29,297 nucleotides of DNA, taken from Dichomitus squalens LYAD-421 SS1 (lineage: Eukaryota > Basidiomycota > Agaricomycetes > Polyporales > Polyporaceae). Below, piece by piece: positions 1 through 10,360 of this stretch (its first letter is position 1; each line of letters starts with the position of its first letter). Where the stretch lies: NCBI RefSeq assembly GCF_000275845.1, contig NW_006766894.1, positions 771,957-801,253 on the forward strand, given 5' to 3'. A program made the position numbers and the translations under genes. The notes under the pieces are model-generated. The model was not told the origin of the DNA and searched no databases. It saw only the letters and a program-made list of their open reading frames with translations.

Positions 1-190
1 TGTTGGTCCTTGGGCCGTTGAGGTCGGCATCGAGCCAGGCCTTTGCCTCATCGGCGTCAGTAGGCTGGGTGTTGATGATCGAACCCCACTGGCCTTGCGC
101 CTTGAGGTACGACTTCATCGGCTGCGCCCACTCGAGGTAGTTGCGGCCGTCGAAGGCGGTAGGGACAGCACTGTAGAGAGCACCAGACAT
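1..190 (-). CDS. Ty1/copia-type retrotransposon Gag, N-terminal part (runs off the left edge)
   Basis: The reading frame starts at the ATG at 190-188 and stays open for 63 codons to the window edge. It reads MSGALYSAVPTAFDGRNY, then LEWAQPMKSYLKAQGQWGSI. This F-x-G-x-N-Y-x-x-W...M..YL...W arrangement is the usual start of copia-type Gag polyproteins (DUF4219/UBN2-like region), which assemble the virus-like particle that packages element RNA. The setting supports the call: a primer binding site (478-491) and an LTR (492-860) lie upstream in the same orientation, separated by a 287-bp leader. Protease, integrase and reverse transcriptase would lie outside the window, so intactness cannot be judged. 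Family-level assignment is by eye. Confidence 0.8.
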   Translation of the reverse strand, partial: MSGALYSAVPTAFDGRNYLEWAQPMKSYLKAQGQWGSIINTQPTDADEAKAWLDADLNGPRTN

Positions 191-477
191 ATTGTCGAGA
201 GGTATGGTTCTAGAAGGGAGACTTGTCAGCCACACGCCTTCGAAGAACGCAGTCGAGGCAGAGAGAGATCATGCCGACATAGGTTACCTCTCTGTGGCAC
301 TGTAGGCAGCGACGAAGCGCGCCACAACAGTCCACAGCGCATGCATGGCAGGCAGCGTATGATCGCACCAGATCCAAGCAGCGGTTGCACATCGATAACG
401 ATGGCAAAAGATCCAGGTGAGCTGCGAGCTTACAGATCGCAGCATGCAATGAGCGGCACAGATTCTGCAGCGTCGAG

Positions 478-491
478 CAGGGCTCATAACC
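478..491 (-). other. Primer binding site of the copia-type element (initiator-tRNA anticodon-arm type)
   Basis: On the minus strand this reads GGTTATGAGCCCTG and directly abuts the LTR end at 492. It is complementary to the GGGCUCAUAACC anticodon stem-loop of eukaryotic initiator methionine tRNA. Copia-group elements are known to prime from an internal tRNA-iMet fragment rather than from the tRNA 3' CCA end, and no TGG-type site lies next to the LTR. Confidence 0.72.
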
Positions 492-860
492 TGTTGAACC
501 CGGGGGGCGAAGGCCCTCCCACGGGTGGCAACGACAGTGGATAGCCTGCAACTCACCTAGAAGGGTTGTTGGTTATAAGAGGCTTGTTAGAGCGATGAGA
601 GGAGACGTTCGAGTGAACTGAACTGTAGATTGGGGGTACAGAGGTCCCCTATATATACTACTGTACATCTGTGGCTACATAGTACTATACAGTACCTTCC
701 CAGGATGCACAGTCGCACAGAGAAGCAGTGCGTACACAGCAAAGCTGTGTGTGTACCACATGAGTAGTACAGCCTCGGTTATTGCAGTAACTGGCTGTGC
801 CGTTCCATATCTTGTGACGGCTGTATTAGGCAAGCTGTGTCAACCAGCGCCTGTTCAACA
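492..860 (-). repeat. Long terminal repeat of the copia-type element (its 5' LTR)
   Basis: This 369-bp unit begins TGTTGAAC and ends GTTCAACA on the plus strand, a perfect 8-bp terminal inverted repeat with the canonical TG...CA termini. It directly abuts the tRNA-iMet-type primer binding site and contains a TATA box oriented towards gag, as a 5' LTR should. The 5 bases after it (861-865, aatac) would be one copy of the target-site duplication; its partner lies outside the window. I cannot confirm the boundaries by comparison with the second LTR, which is also outside. Confidence 0.75.
650..657 (-). promoter_or_regulatory. LTR TATA box
   Basis: TATATATA, followed on the minus strand by GGGGACC, sits about 460 bp upstream of the Gag ATG inside the LTR. 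It is the clearest core promoter motif in the left part of the window and points into the element. The transcription start would be roughly 30 bp further on, near 620. Confidence 0.6.
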
Positions 861-1370
861 AATACAAATCTCACCGAAGCCAGTGTAAATGCAATGTGAA
901 GAGTGCTCAGGATAAGCAGTATCCTATAGTTCAGATGTCAGGAGTGCCAGAAGAATCGATGGTCGAGCACTGACAGGAAGTAGGTAGTCTCTATGGAAGT
1001 GATTCATGAGATGCTTGAGCCTTCAAGGTAGCTTATCATCGATGACACTACATACCATCATGGAGAAGAGTGCTTGAGAGAGTCCGGTGGTCCTTGCCCT
1101 TTGAATTCCCTCAGGACAATTGCATGATCCCGTGCGTTCGGTACCAGGTGATGCATAGAATAGATAAGTTGGCTACTATCAGAGAACATCTGGAGACCAC
1201 CAATACTGTGAAGACCCGATTGTCAGAGGCTCGTACAAGATCATATGATAACAGCTCACATCTGATATTTATTTAATTAGATCCTCATTGTCTGAGTCGA
1301 TATGCTCGTAACAGCCACATAACCTCTATCTGGGACGTCCATCAAGGAGGTAAAATGTAACTTGACCTGC
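861..1370. other. AT-richer spacer with no recognised gene
   Basis: Short open frames only (for example 1070-1276 plus). None has a recognisable domain, splice pattern or similarity to the neighbouring genes. It lies between the LTR end and the DUF6533-like fragment and probably represents element-flanking intergenic DNA. Confidence 0.5.
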
Positions 1371-2070
1371 TCAAGAAAGATGTATCATATCGTCGCTCAT
1401 AGTCAAGAAGTTACATACAATCATGTCCATGAACATGGGGATCAAGGACAGGGTGAATATGGTCACTGTGCCCACCAATCTGCCCGGTCCTTGGTACAAA
1501 GAATATGACCGAAGTGCAGAAAATGCTGTGATCTGGTTGAATGCAAGAAAAGCACGACATAAAACATAGTACATACCGGCCCAAGGTATGTATTTAAGAG
1601 CCCGCAATACGTTGAGTGCTGTGAAAGATGCAGCGGCGCTGAACTTGTTTTAGCATGCGGCTCTGTTCCCGAGTGTGCACTGGCTCTAGCTGAATCGTCT
1701 GTACCTCTGCTGAAGCACTGAATATCTTTATGAAATACCGAAAAGTGGTAATATTCACCTTGTAAGAGACAGGCAATGGTATGTTGCCCCTAATTTGTAC
1801 AGCGAGAGGGATGTATCGGTTTAGCAGGAACAGAAAAAAGGCGCCATTTGTTTGCCACGGCATCCAGAACAGTGTGACCTCATTACCGAATGTGATCAGG
1901 TAGTCATAGATGAATAGGGCTAGAATCCCAGATGCGATTGAGTTAACGTTCAAGTCCAGATCGAAGGAACGTGGAACGCACTCAAGGCAGCATAACTGAC
2001 ACAAGCCGCGGCGAATTCGCTGCCATGAATTGTTGATCAGGGTACACGAATGTGACCAAAGCTGAGACAC
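1371..2070 (-). pseudogene. DUF6533-like multi-pass membrane protein, broken or incompletely modelled
   Basis: The minus-strand frame contains SIASGILALFIYDYLITFGN, then EVTLFWMPWQTNGAFFLFLL and NRYIPLA. The YDYLxT...EV...W...LFLLNRY pattern is the signature of DUF6533, the N-terminal region of a large basidiomycete-specific family of seven-helix membrane proteins of unknown role. A donor-like GTGAAT follows PVSYK near 1759. A second hydrophobic frame (ITAFSALRSYSLYQGP and on) lies at about 1371-1560 behind a 44-nt GTATGT...CAG intron and resembles the next helices of the family. I could not join the segments into one continuous frame with good splice sites, and the C-terminal helices are missing, so I regard it as a relic or truncated copy. 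The N-terminal start at 2070 is uncertain. Confidence 0.5.
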
Positions 2071-2460
2071 ACCTGACTTCAGATGTGATAGCTTGAGCCT
2101 CTGAAGAGTTCGACATAGCCAACTAATATCCTAACAGTGGTATAGACGGGAAGTAGTCCAGAGACTGCTAGGAGGAGTACTGTAGATCTGGTTTAAGCCC
2201 TATGGGGCGCAAGCTCAGTTCGCTATATAACTACTGCATCGAACAATGTTCTCTGTTCGTAGCCAGAGAGGACGTATTGGGCACATTCGATATAAATATA
2301 ATGAACAATATTTGATATCCTGATCACTAGCTAGCTCTCCCTGCGCAAGCCGGCGGGGGTGCCGAACAAGGATCGAATAGTCCCCGCGCCGAACTTCTGG
2401 CGATTCCTGAGATTGCGGCTATAAGAATGTCGGGGGGTGTCTCTCTTGGCTATTCGTACC
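2071..2460. other. Spacer without recognised gene
   Basis: No open frame of interest. Upstream side of the DUF6533-like fragment, ending at a short tandem repeat. Confidence 0.45.
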
Positions 2461-2520
2461 GTTCCGAATTACTGAAAGTGGTTCCGAGTTACTGAAAGTG
2501 GTTCCGAATTACTGAAAGTG
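2461..2520. repeat. Three tandem copies of a 20-bp repeat
   Basis: The unit gttccgaattactgaaagtg occurs at 2461-2480, 2481-2500 (one change, gag for gaa) and 2501-2520, head to tail without spacers. There is no matching copy elsewhere in the window that I can see. It is in intergenic DNA; a minisatellite or the edge of a repetitive element is the simplest reading. Confidence 0.9.
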
Positions 2521-3977
2521 AATGCTTCGAGAGATGGACATACCTTGCCGCAATCAGAACAAGCCAGGGGTTGCGATGACATCAGTAGTGAGCACTACGA
2601 CGAAGGACATATCATTCTCCGGTCTGATCTTCACACTACGGCTGGGGATATACCATTACTCGTCAAGATGGTGATAGGAGTAAAAGCTTCCTGTCATCTG
2701 GATCAAGTTTTAATGAACACCCATACTAAAGGCCTAATCCAGAACGCGATGATATCCATCTACCAGCACGCTTCTCAGCCTTCCTCTTGACCGTCAGCGG
2801 TGATACACAGATCGTACTAAGAAGCAACTGCTCGTCATCTGAGAGAAACAAACAGAGTATTGGTCGGAACAAGCGTTCACATAGAGAAACCACTCCCGCA
2901 ACTCCCACGTTGAGTAAAATCAACATCACGTACGATACACCATGACAAGCGTGGAGATAATTCGTGCGTCCCTATCTCGTAGCAGACATTCATGCATAGC
3001 GACATCTTACTACTGGGAATTGCAGCGGTCTCGTACCTATCCGTGGCAGCTTGCGACCCACCGCAGCACAGACGACGGAGAGGTCGTTGCATACGAGACT
3101 ACGGCTATATTTGGAGCGAAGTTCTTGCGAGGCGGTTGCGCAGCAGCTGTCCATCGCCAGCTTCCGTGTCATATAGCCTGATAGAATCTACTCCCATCCA
3201 CATAACCATCGCAATACATGATCCTGGACTTCAATGTGACTGACTGACCGACCCACCAATCAATACTCTGACTTCCCTTGCTATCATCCGTTGGCGCTGT
3301 TGCCTACACACGGCCCCTTGGTCTAGAACACGATAGGAGGAGCAGCGAGTAACCATGTCCACCAAGCCACCGCCCCGAAGGGACCCTCATGGTGGACCCG
3401 CAATTGATAGCATGCCATGACGATGGATCTGACTCACCGGGCACACAAGGGGAGGCGGTCTCGGGAAGACGGCGGGGGCATGAAGTATGTCATGGGTGCG
3501 TGAAAAGCTCTGCAACCACCATATCAGCTGCTACAATTATTGAGAGGGAAATTTGCGTATCCTGGAACAATAGCAATCAGTGCGATGATCTCTTACAGTG
3601 GGAATGCAAAGATCTGCAGCATTCTGAAGAAGGTCTCGTAGCGGGGATGGTGAGCTGAGCCTACGTCCATGGCTATGAGCGAAAGAGAGCCGAGTGCGTC
3701 TCTGTGTGCGCCAAGCACATAAATGTACGTATGAACAGTGCTTGAGATCGCAATACCCGGCTTCGGAGAGAACGCAGGAGTCGGATATGATGACAAGAAG
3801 TGGAGAGATACGCGAACGTACGGGCGCTGGTCTGGATCTGGCGTCTACCAGTCGAGATGCCAAATGTTGGAATTCACCGTCGGTCATCGCATGGACTCCC
3901 TATAGCGGCCACTACCCCTCTCTCTCTCGTGTTCCCAACACACACGTGGTCTCAATATGTAGACTAATTTGGCTTTG
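2521..3977. other. Spacer with only short unrecognised frames
   Basis: Several open frames of 60-150 codons occur on both strands (for example 2942-3243 plus, 3389-3658 plus, 3537-3887 minus), but none has a recognisable domain and they overlap one another in different frames. An ATG in good context occurs at 3355 with a 21-codon frame. A branch-point and acceptor-like stretch (ctaatttggctttgcag) ends at 3980, hinting at a spliced gene or relic running rightwards. Confidence 0.4.
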
Positions 3978-3980
3978 CAG

Positions 3981-4504
3981 CATGATACTTTTCCGCAAAC
4001 TCACGACGGCGGGAGGAAGCTCAACCCGCTCGAGCAGAATTTGGATCAGGCTGCCTTCGCGGACCCCCAGAAAGCTTGTTCTACGTCCGTGCACATATCG
4101 CCACCTTTGCGTTCGCATGCTCGTCGCGATCCTCCGATTTCCCAGCTTCTAACATCTCGATGCGCGTTCGGTTGACCATCACCCAGGAAGAGTGCGTTGC
4201 CCTCGTAACCGATCCCTCAGCGCATCTGGCCGCGATCAACTCCTTGCTGGGCACAGTACATCCCTCGATCCTTAACGCAATGGGTTGCGCTTGTAATTGC
4301 TTGGATACGGTGTTAACATCCGGACTATGGAAGGCCCTGATTGGGTCGTCCGGAGTGTTGACCTACGGTAATAAAGAAGGAACTCGAGGTGTAAGTACCG
4401 ACGTTCATTCCACACCCCTTGTTTACACTCTGATGGCGCATGTGGGATGGGATAGCGAGAAGGAACTGAGCGGGGATGATAGAGTCATCCTGGGCCATGT
4501 CTAG
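3981..4504 (+). pseudogene. Possible gene relic of unknown family
   Basis: An acceptor-like ctaatttggctttgcag ends at 3980. The frame at 4076-4504 contains LTITQEECVALVTDPSAHLA followed by AINSLLGTVHPSIL, and further on PLVYTLMAHVG. This looks more protein-like than its surroundings. By eye the spacing of a W residue, an N-K segment and a YxLMxxVG segment recalls the 2OG-Fe(II) dioxygenase-like proteins often found near basidiomycete DNA transposons, but the expected H-x-D iron ligand pair is not present. No start, stop or splice structure could be fixed. Treat the family suggestion as a guess. Confidence 0.22.
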
Positions 4505-4627
4505 GCTGTCGGAACGAGGTTGAGCACGTTTGCTGTCTCTCTACACCAAAGCCTTGCACGCGTACGCACCTCTAGGCGTGTTCAGGATTCATCTGTGGAG
4601 CTCGCATGGATAACGCAATTCGAAGCG

Positions 4628-4630
<3 letters not shown>

Positions 4631-4663
<33 letters not shown>
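4631..4663 (+). repeat. (CAG)11 trinucleotide tract
   Basis: Eleven uninterrupted CAG units. They fall in a 61-codon plus frame (4520-4705) where they would encode polyglutamine, but that frame has no supporting features, so the tract may simply be a microsatellite. Confidence 0.95.
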
Positions 4664-4664
<1 letters not shown>

Positions 4665-5515
4665 CGGCTATCGACCGTTGCCTGAAGTCCCTCGTCCAGA
4701 AGTAGCTCGTGTAGGCGGTGAAAAGAGTCCATGTGCGTCCAGCCTTGTAGGGTGGTGCGCCTCCATCATTGACAGGCATTGAAGAACCAGAAGCGGAAGA
4801 CATACATGCTTTACCACCCCTACTCCGAGGCGTCTGTCGAGATGACGGGCGGCTCGTGTTACACAGACAACGAGCTTGACACATGTGAGAGACATATGTA
4901 ATGTATTCATTTTGCCCTCGGGCTCATCCCTCGCATTCTGCAGAGCCGTCTACATAAGGCGATCTAATGGTGAGGTTCAAGGCGGAGGATACTGTCACTG
5001 GAGATGAGAGATGGAAGGAAACATATGTCGTGCGATTCTCGGAACTAGGCGTTCGTGCCGCAGCCCTTCTGAGCCGCCTCGACAAGTCGCCCAATTTTGC
5101 CTACCTAACTGACATGTTCTCCAAGCCAGCCTCGAGCCGGTCAACGACGAGATGTCATCCCGAAACGCCCCATTGCTGCGACCGAAGTTGCACTAACCAA
5201 AGCAGAATCGCAGGTGTGGCGTAAGTCGACGACCTGGGCCGAGGCAAGTCGGGAGGATTCGGAAGACTTCTATGCCCAACCCTGATTATACGCGTTTATG
5301 GCTCTCGGAGTAACACCGACGGGATACTGGTGCTCTATTACTAACGATTGACGCGAACCCGGACTGGACAACGAAGACCCACACAGCGCTTGATTGCCAA
5401 TATGCATGAAGAGTCCAATACGATGCCAAGAGTGCTATGATACATCGGGTATGCTACAAGGGGACATCCTAGTCCTTGCGAAAACATTGCGACAAAACAA
5501 GGAGGAAATGAACTC
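4664..5515. other. Spacer downstream of the Mug190-like gene
   Basis: The only frame with a protein-like stretch is 4967-5224 plus (MVRFKAEDTVTGDERWKETY and on), which I do not recognise. The rest holds nothing I can support; it includes the 3' flank of the minus-strand gene that ends at 5516. Confidence 0.4.
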
Positions 5516-8500
5516 TCACACCTCCGTCTCAACGTCCGGCTGCCTAGTCTTCATCTTGAAGTGGTCTTTGGCGTTATGCACGCTATCCTGCACATTGTCC
5601 TTGATCCACTCTGCGGTGCGCACCGGCTTCGCCTGCATGATGCCCCGGTGGTCTCGATGTAGCTCCTTCTCGTGCTGCCGCCAGTCCTTCACCTTCTCCA
5701 TCAGACTGCGCTTCCGTGGCCGCTCCCCACCATCTCCATTGTCGTCGTCGTTAAAATCGCCTTCGCTATCGTTTCCGTCTGCGCCCGCCGCATGCGCGCC
5801 CGCCTCACTGCCATCCGGAGAAACAACTTGAACCTCGTCAGCAGACACCGCAGTGTTCAACCCCTCGCCCTTAGCATCATTTCTCGCGTCCTCGTTGTCG
5901 CCATGAGCATCGTTGATCGGGCCCCCGGTGAGTGTCTTGTCCTTCTGCTCTTCGCTCTGCTGATCCTCCGTCTTCTTCGTGGCATTGTTCTCCTTCGAGC
6001 TATGGTCGTCCGGCTTGGGCACTCGAACATTCATCTCCCCCACCTCGTCCCGCATCCCACCCGTCTTCTGGCGGTCGTACTCATCCCACGACGCGCGCTT
6101 CCTTGACCCACGGCCCTCGTGGAGCATCTCGTAGTGCTTCTCGCCGACCCCAGGCCAGAACGCCATGTCGATACGCACCGTACCAATTTTCTCGACCTTC
6201 TCCCGGTCGCTGTCCCAGTACGACAGATCTCCGTCGGGCGGGACGTAGTTGTACTTGAGGCGCGAATAGTCGCCGCCCTTCGCGCGCCACAGCGCACACT
6301 CGACGGGGCCCTCAGCACGGTCGACGACATCGCGGAGCCAAAGGACGGCGAGGGCCTTGCGGCCAGAGCTCTTGAATCCGGACTTGTCACGGAAGGAGAC
6401 GAGGAGCGCTGCGGCGTACCGCTGGCGCACAGGCAGCTTCGTCTCGCTGGTCGGCAACCAGACCAGGCTTCCGGCGCATCGCTCGACAGATTTGTACGAG
6501 ACCTTTTCTTCGGCCTCGCCGGTGGTGGTCTTCAGGCGGACCTCACACTGCACAAGGTCTCCAGGAGCGTTTTCAACAGAGATGGCGCAGATGTCGAGCG
6601 TGCCGGTATCGAAGCCGAGGAGGCTGGGCGGAAGCTTGGCTTCGAGGGGGCGGAATAGAAGAGATATTCGGATGCGGCCCGTGCCCAGACCATTCTCGAG
6701 CGAGTAGAAGCGAGTGACCTCCGAAGCGTTTACGAAGACTTCCGTGAGCTATGAATTTTTGGAGGTTTGAACATCATCCAGGACAGCGTGGGCCAAGAGA
6801 CGAACCTTCAGGAACACAGTGCCGAGGACGGCATCGCTCTCGCGCATGCGCGAGTCCATGACAGTAACTGCGACGTGGGCCTTCCGCCAGTCCCTGACGA
6901 AGCGCTCCGTTCCGGCATTGAACATTGGTGAACTCGTGATGGGCTTCACCCGTGTCTCGTACACGAGCTCATCATTCAGTGATCTGCAACGCACCCATAT
7001 GAGCTCTAGTCTCAGCCGAGGCACAGTGGGGAAGACTCACAAAATGCAGTAAGACGATGGCAGCCCCTGGTCCTCCTCCTCCGTTTCCTCTCCCGTATCC
7101 TGGCCCTTCTCCCCTTCGCGTCCTTTACCGCCCTTCCGCTCTTTGCCCATCGTCTTCACCGACAGATCCCTGATCTCGTGCACCTGCATGCTCAATATCC
7201 CGCTCTGCCATTCAGGATCGGGCGGGGTGACGAGCACGGCGGCCTCGATGTCATTGAGCGCGACAGCCTTCGCGTCCTTGAGCTCCTCTTTTCCGCGCAG
7301 GTCGTCGGGGATGTTCGGGTCTGTGCCGTCCGTCGTGAGCGCCTTGTTGGGGGGTAACTTGCCATAGTACCCGACCGTGTACTCCAGCGAGCCTGGGCGG
7401 TTGCGCGAGTCGGGCGAGGCGAGCGGCGAGACGCGCCGGGCGGGCTTGCCACGGTGCCGGATGAGGTCAACGAGGTCGATTTCAACGAAGCCCATCATAT
7501 CGTCCTGTCGGGCCCGGCAAGTCGATGAGCACATATCTTACGAATACAAGGATCGGAGACTTACGACGCTCATGCGGTCCGAGTCCCACAGCTGGAAGCT
7601 GATCTTCTCGCGCAGCTTGACAGTATTGACGTCGACCAGCAGCACTGCGGTTTCTTCGAACACGGGGTTGAGGTCGCCTTTAATGATCCGCGTCGAGTAC
7701 AGCGGCTTCTCGAGTCGCGAGTACGTGAGCGCGACGTATGGGTCTGCTGAACCTTCAGTTCTGGATAGGGTCCTTCGAACACTGCGAGAGGACGAGTGAC
7801 GTACCTGACGACCCGGTTGCGTCCATCTTCTTGATATTCGTTGCACGGTGGATGTGAGTAACAACGACGCCGATGGCCTCCGTATCTACGCGCATACAGT
7901 GTGCTAAGCATAAGTGACAACCTCGGACAGGAGGCCAAACTCACCCTTCTTGATATCGTCGCCAGAAATGAGACGCTGGAGGTCCAAGGTCAAGCTCTTG
8001 GGGGCGACGTACTCGGCCGCAGCGGTGTCGATAGCGCTCGAGATGAAACCAGAGATGAAGGGTAGGTTCATGATGTTCGGCAACGCTCTGCTCATAGGCA
8101 CCACGGAGATCGTGATTCGGGGCAGGCCCATCAGGGTGACAATGGTCGTCTTCACACTACGAGACCTGTCAGAGTACGTCGGGTGCGAACCGCGAGAGGA
8201 TCTACTTACAAAGGCGGGTCCGGGATTAGCTGGAGGCGAGTGCGGGCAGTACCTACTGCGCCAGTAATCTCGACCCATACGGCTAGAGGAGATTGACATG
8301 GTCACAATGGGTCCTTCACAGCATTATACGGCATACTCACGGATTCGGAAGCCCCACAAGTTCTTCAAACCTAGAAAGAACTCAACCATCAAGCTGAAAT
8401 CGCGTCAATCCAACTGCGTTAAGCTGCAGATAATGCGTCTGGACGTACTGTATATTCTGAGCCTTGCTCTGAGCCGTCTTCCCGCTCGGCAGGCCCTGGT

Positions 8501-9672
8501 AGGCAAACGACACTTCGAGGTTGATGTGGTCCCCATCGAGCGCGTCGCGGTCTTCCGGTGTGATAGTGTCGACATCGATGCCGAGACCCTCAATGCTGTC
8601 CTTATGCTCGCCATTTGCGCCTTCGCCGCCGTACACGTCTGCGAGGGAGCGGATAGAAGTGACACGGCCTGCGTTTGACCCAAGGCCCATGTCCGCGATC
8701 CGCACGGAGTGCTGTCGCCCGATCGTGAGCGATGCAGGATTGCACTGAAAATCTAAAGGAAAGTTCAGGAATACATACAATGAACGTCGGGGCGGACGAC
8801 TGCATGATGTCCTCCAGCATATCAATCAACGAGCTGAACAGGTCCGTGTTGATGATCGGCCAGAGGCCGCGCACGACCGCGTTCGCCCACTCCGCGCTCT
8901 CCTTCGTCCGCTCCTCGTCCGTCACATTCCCGTCGTGGTCGACGTCCGAGCCCGCCGCAAGTCCGCGCATGCGCTCCGAGTGCCAGACGCGCTGCTCGAA
9001 GTCCGCCTCGGCGGCGTGGTTCAAGCGGAAGAGGAGGACATAGCTGATGAGTGCTGGGGGCAGGGCGAGGAGTACGCGCCAGTGCCAGGAAGGGAGTATG
9101 ATGGAGAGGAGAAAGGATGCGAGGAAGGCGAGGGAGGTGTAGACGACGGAGGGGTTCGCGATGGAGAGGACGTGGTCGCGATGCGCTTGCCAGTCTGCGC
9201 ATCATGGTCAGCACGACAATCCCGACATATTCCAAGAACTGTGAATGAGAACAGCCCCATGTGTGAAGCGAAGCATCACGGCGAGACCTCGCATGTCTCA
9301 ATGAACCGACCATTGATGATGTCGTTGCCCACAAGATACGAGACGCACTTGAGCATCACGACACTCACCTGGAGGGGAGAAATCGTTATGCAGAACATTC
9401 TCTCCTTTCGAGCGCGTGTCTGGCTCCTCGTCCGCGTTGCAAATGTCGAGCTCCTCCCCGGTCGTTGGGTCCTTGACGTGCATGACATGACCCTTAGCCA
9501 ATTTGTCTGCCGTCTTCCGCGTGTCCTTAGCTTCTCGACGCGCGCTGGAATCCTGCAGTTGTTTCGCTTTGGCATCCGTAGCCTTCTCGGGCGAAATAAG
9601 GGAGGTGAGCTTGGTGGCTATGACCGGTACGGGGTTCTTGCCCGAGTATGGTTCTCTCTGCTTGTGCGCCAT
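5516..9672 (-). CDS. mug190: Mug190/tricalbin-like SMP and C2 domain lipid-transfer protein
   Basis: Eleven exons (9672-9369, 9194-8779, 8711-8449, 8393-8341, 8282-8210, 8156-7945, 7885-7805, 7743-7565, 7504-7041, 6983-6806, 6748-5516) join in phase to about 1151 residues. In order: a polar N-terminus; two adjacent hydrophobic segments at about 115-155 that form an ER hairpin; an SMP lipid-transfer domain at about 185-440 (HSVRIADMGLGSN, PVWVEITGAVG, LIPDPPFVKTTIVTLMGLPR); a C2 domain from about 441 (DATGSSDPYVAL); a second C2-like region at about 628-760; and a long charged, low-complexity tail. This is the architecture of tricalbins and fission yeast Mug190, which tether the ER to the plasma membrane and move lipids. 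The intron after FLK uses a weak GTTCGT donor (57 nt); without it the frame stops after 26 codons, and splicing restores LKLTEVFVNASEVTRFYSLE. The fission yeast gene name reflects meiotic induction there; its regulation here is unknown. Confidence 0.88.
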
Positions 9673-10360
9673 GATCGAATGAGATCACAAGGAAGGTCGT
9701 GAAAGAGATTGCGTTAGTGAGAGAAAGGTGCTAGTGAGGCTGAGGCAGTAGGGTCATGGAAGAAGCACGTATGTCGCAGTAACTTTGGAGTGATGTATGT
9801 CGGCGGTTTTGCCTCCAGGAAATAGTGTCATCGGTGGAGTGGTGGATCTCCTGCTTCGCCCGTGACTCAAATTCAAGTCTTGAGACAATTGTAACTTGGG
9901 AAGACACTCTATGGTCCCAGGAGTACGGTTGTGTGGAAAATGAGCTCGTATTGTCGAGGACAACGGGGTAGAGATACAGTGGCTACGTTGCAGCTCTGGG
10001 TGGCTGAGGTACAGCGGCGCAGAGAGCGGCAGCCATGTCGTCATTCGCCTCGGCACCTTCCGGTCTGACAGTGATGGTATGTATGCCGTGAGCGCTTGCT
10101 CAACGCTCGTTCCCCCGGCATCGTTTGACTCTACTGTGACAATGCATGATTGATAGTCATTATTTTTATGCCTGCCCGGCTGGTATATCTTCAACTGTGC
10201 GCGATTCGCCACATCACACTGGTAGTTGGTTGCACTATCAGTGTTACGATTGATATCCACGAGCACACAAGCAAAACTTCTACTTCTAACGATTACTCTT
10301 CCTTATGCTCCATGACAATCATCCGCTTCAGTCAAACTCTCCTACACTGGCAGACAATGA
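9673..10360. other. Intergenic region between the Mug190-like gene and the P450
   Basis: Holds the 5' flank of the Mug190-like gene and the 3' flank of the P450, both minus strand. The long minus frame at 9754-10266 shows no domain and no splice logic. No further gene seen. Confidence 0.5.

Noticed and set aside
4520..4884. Polyglutamine (plus) or polycysteine (minus) protein at the CAG tract
   Set aside because: Both frames exist only because of the repeat; flanking residues show no domain, start context or splice signals.
5672..6658. Long plus-strand open frames (144, 108 and 179 codons) opposite the last exon of the Mug190-like gene
   Set aside because: They are antisense shadows of a GC-rich coding exon; no domain, and the minus frame is strongly supported by family motifs.
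8745..8778. A 34-nt intron in the Mug190-like gene using the nearest acceptor (attttcag)
   Set aside because: The acceptor 33 nt further on (gggcgacag) gives a normal 67-nt intron and joins MQSSAPTFI directly to HSVRIADMG, as expected for the SMP domain.
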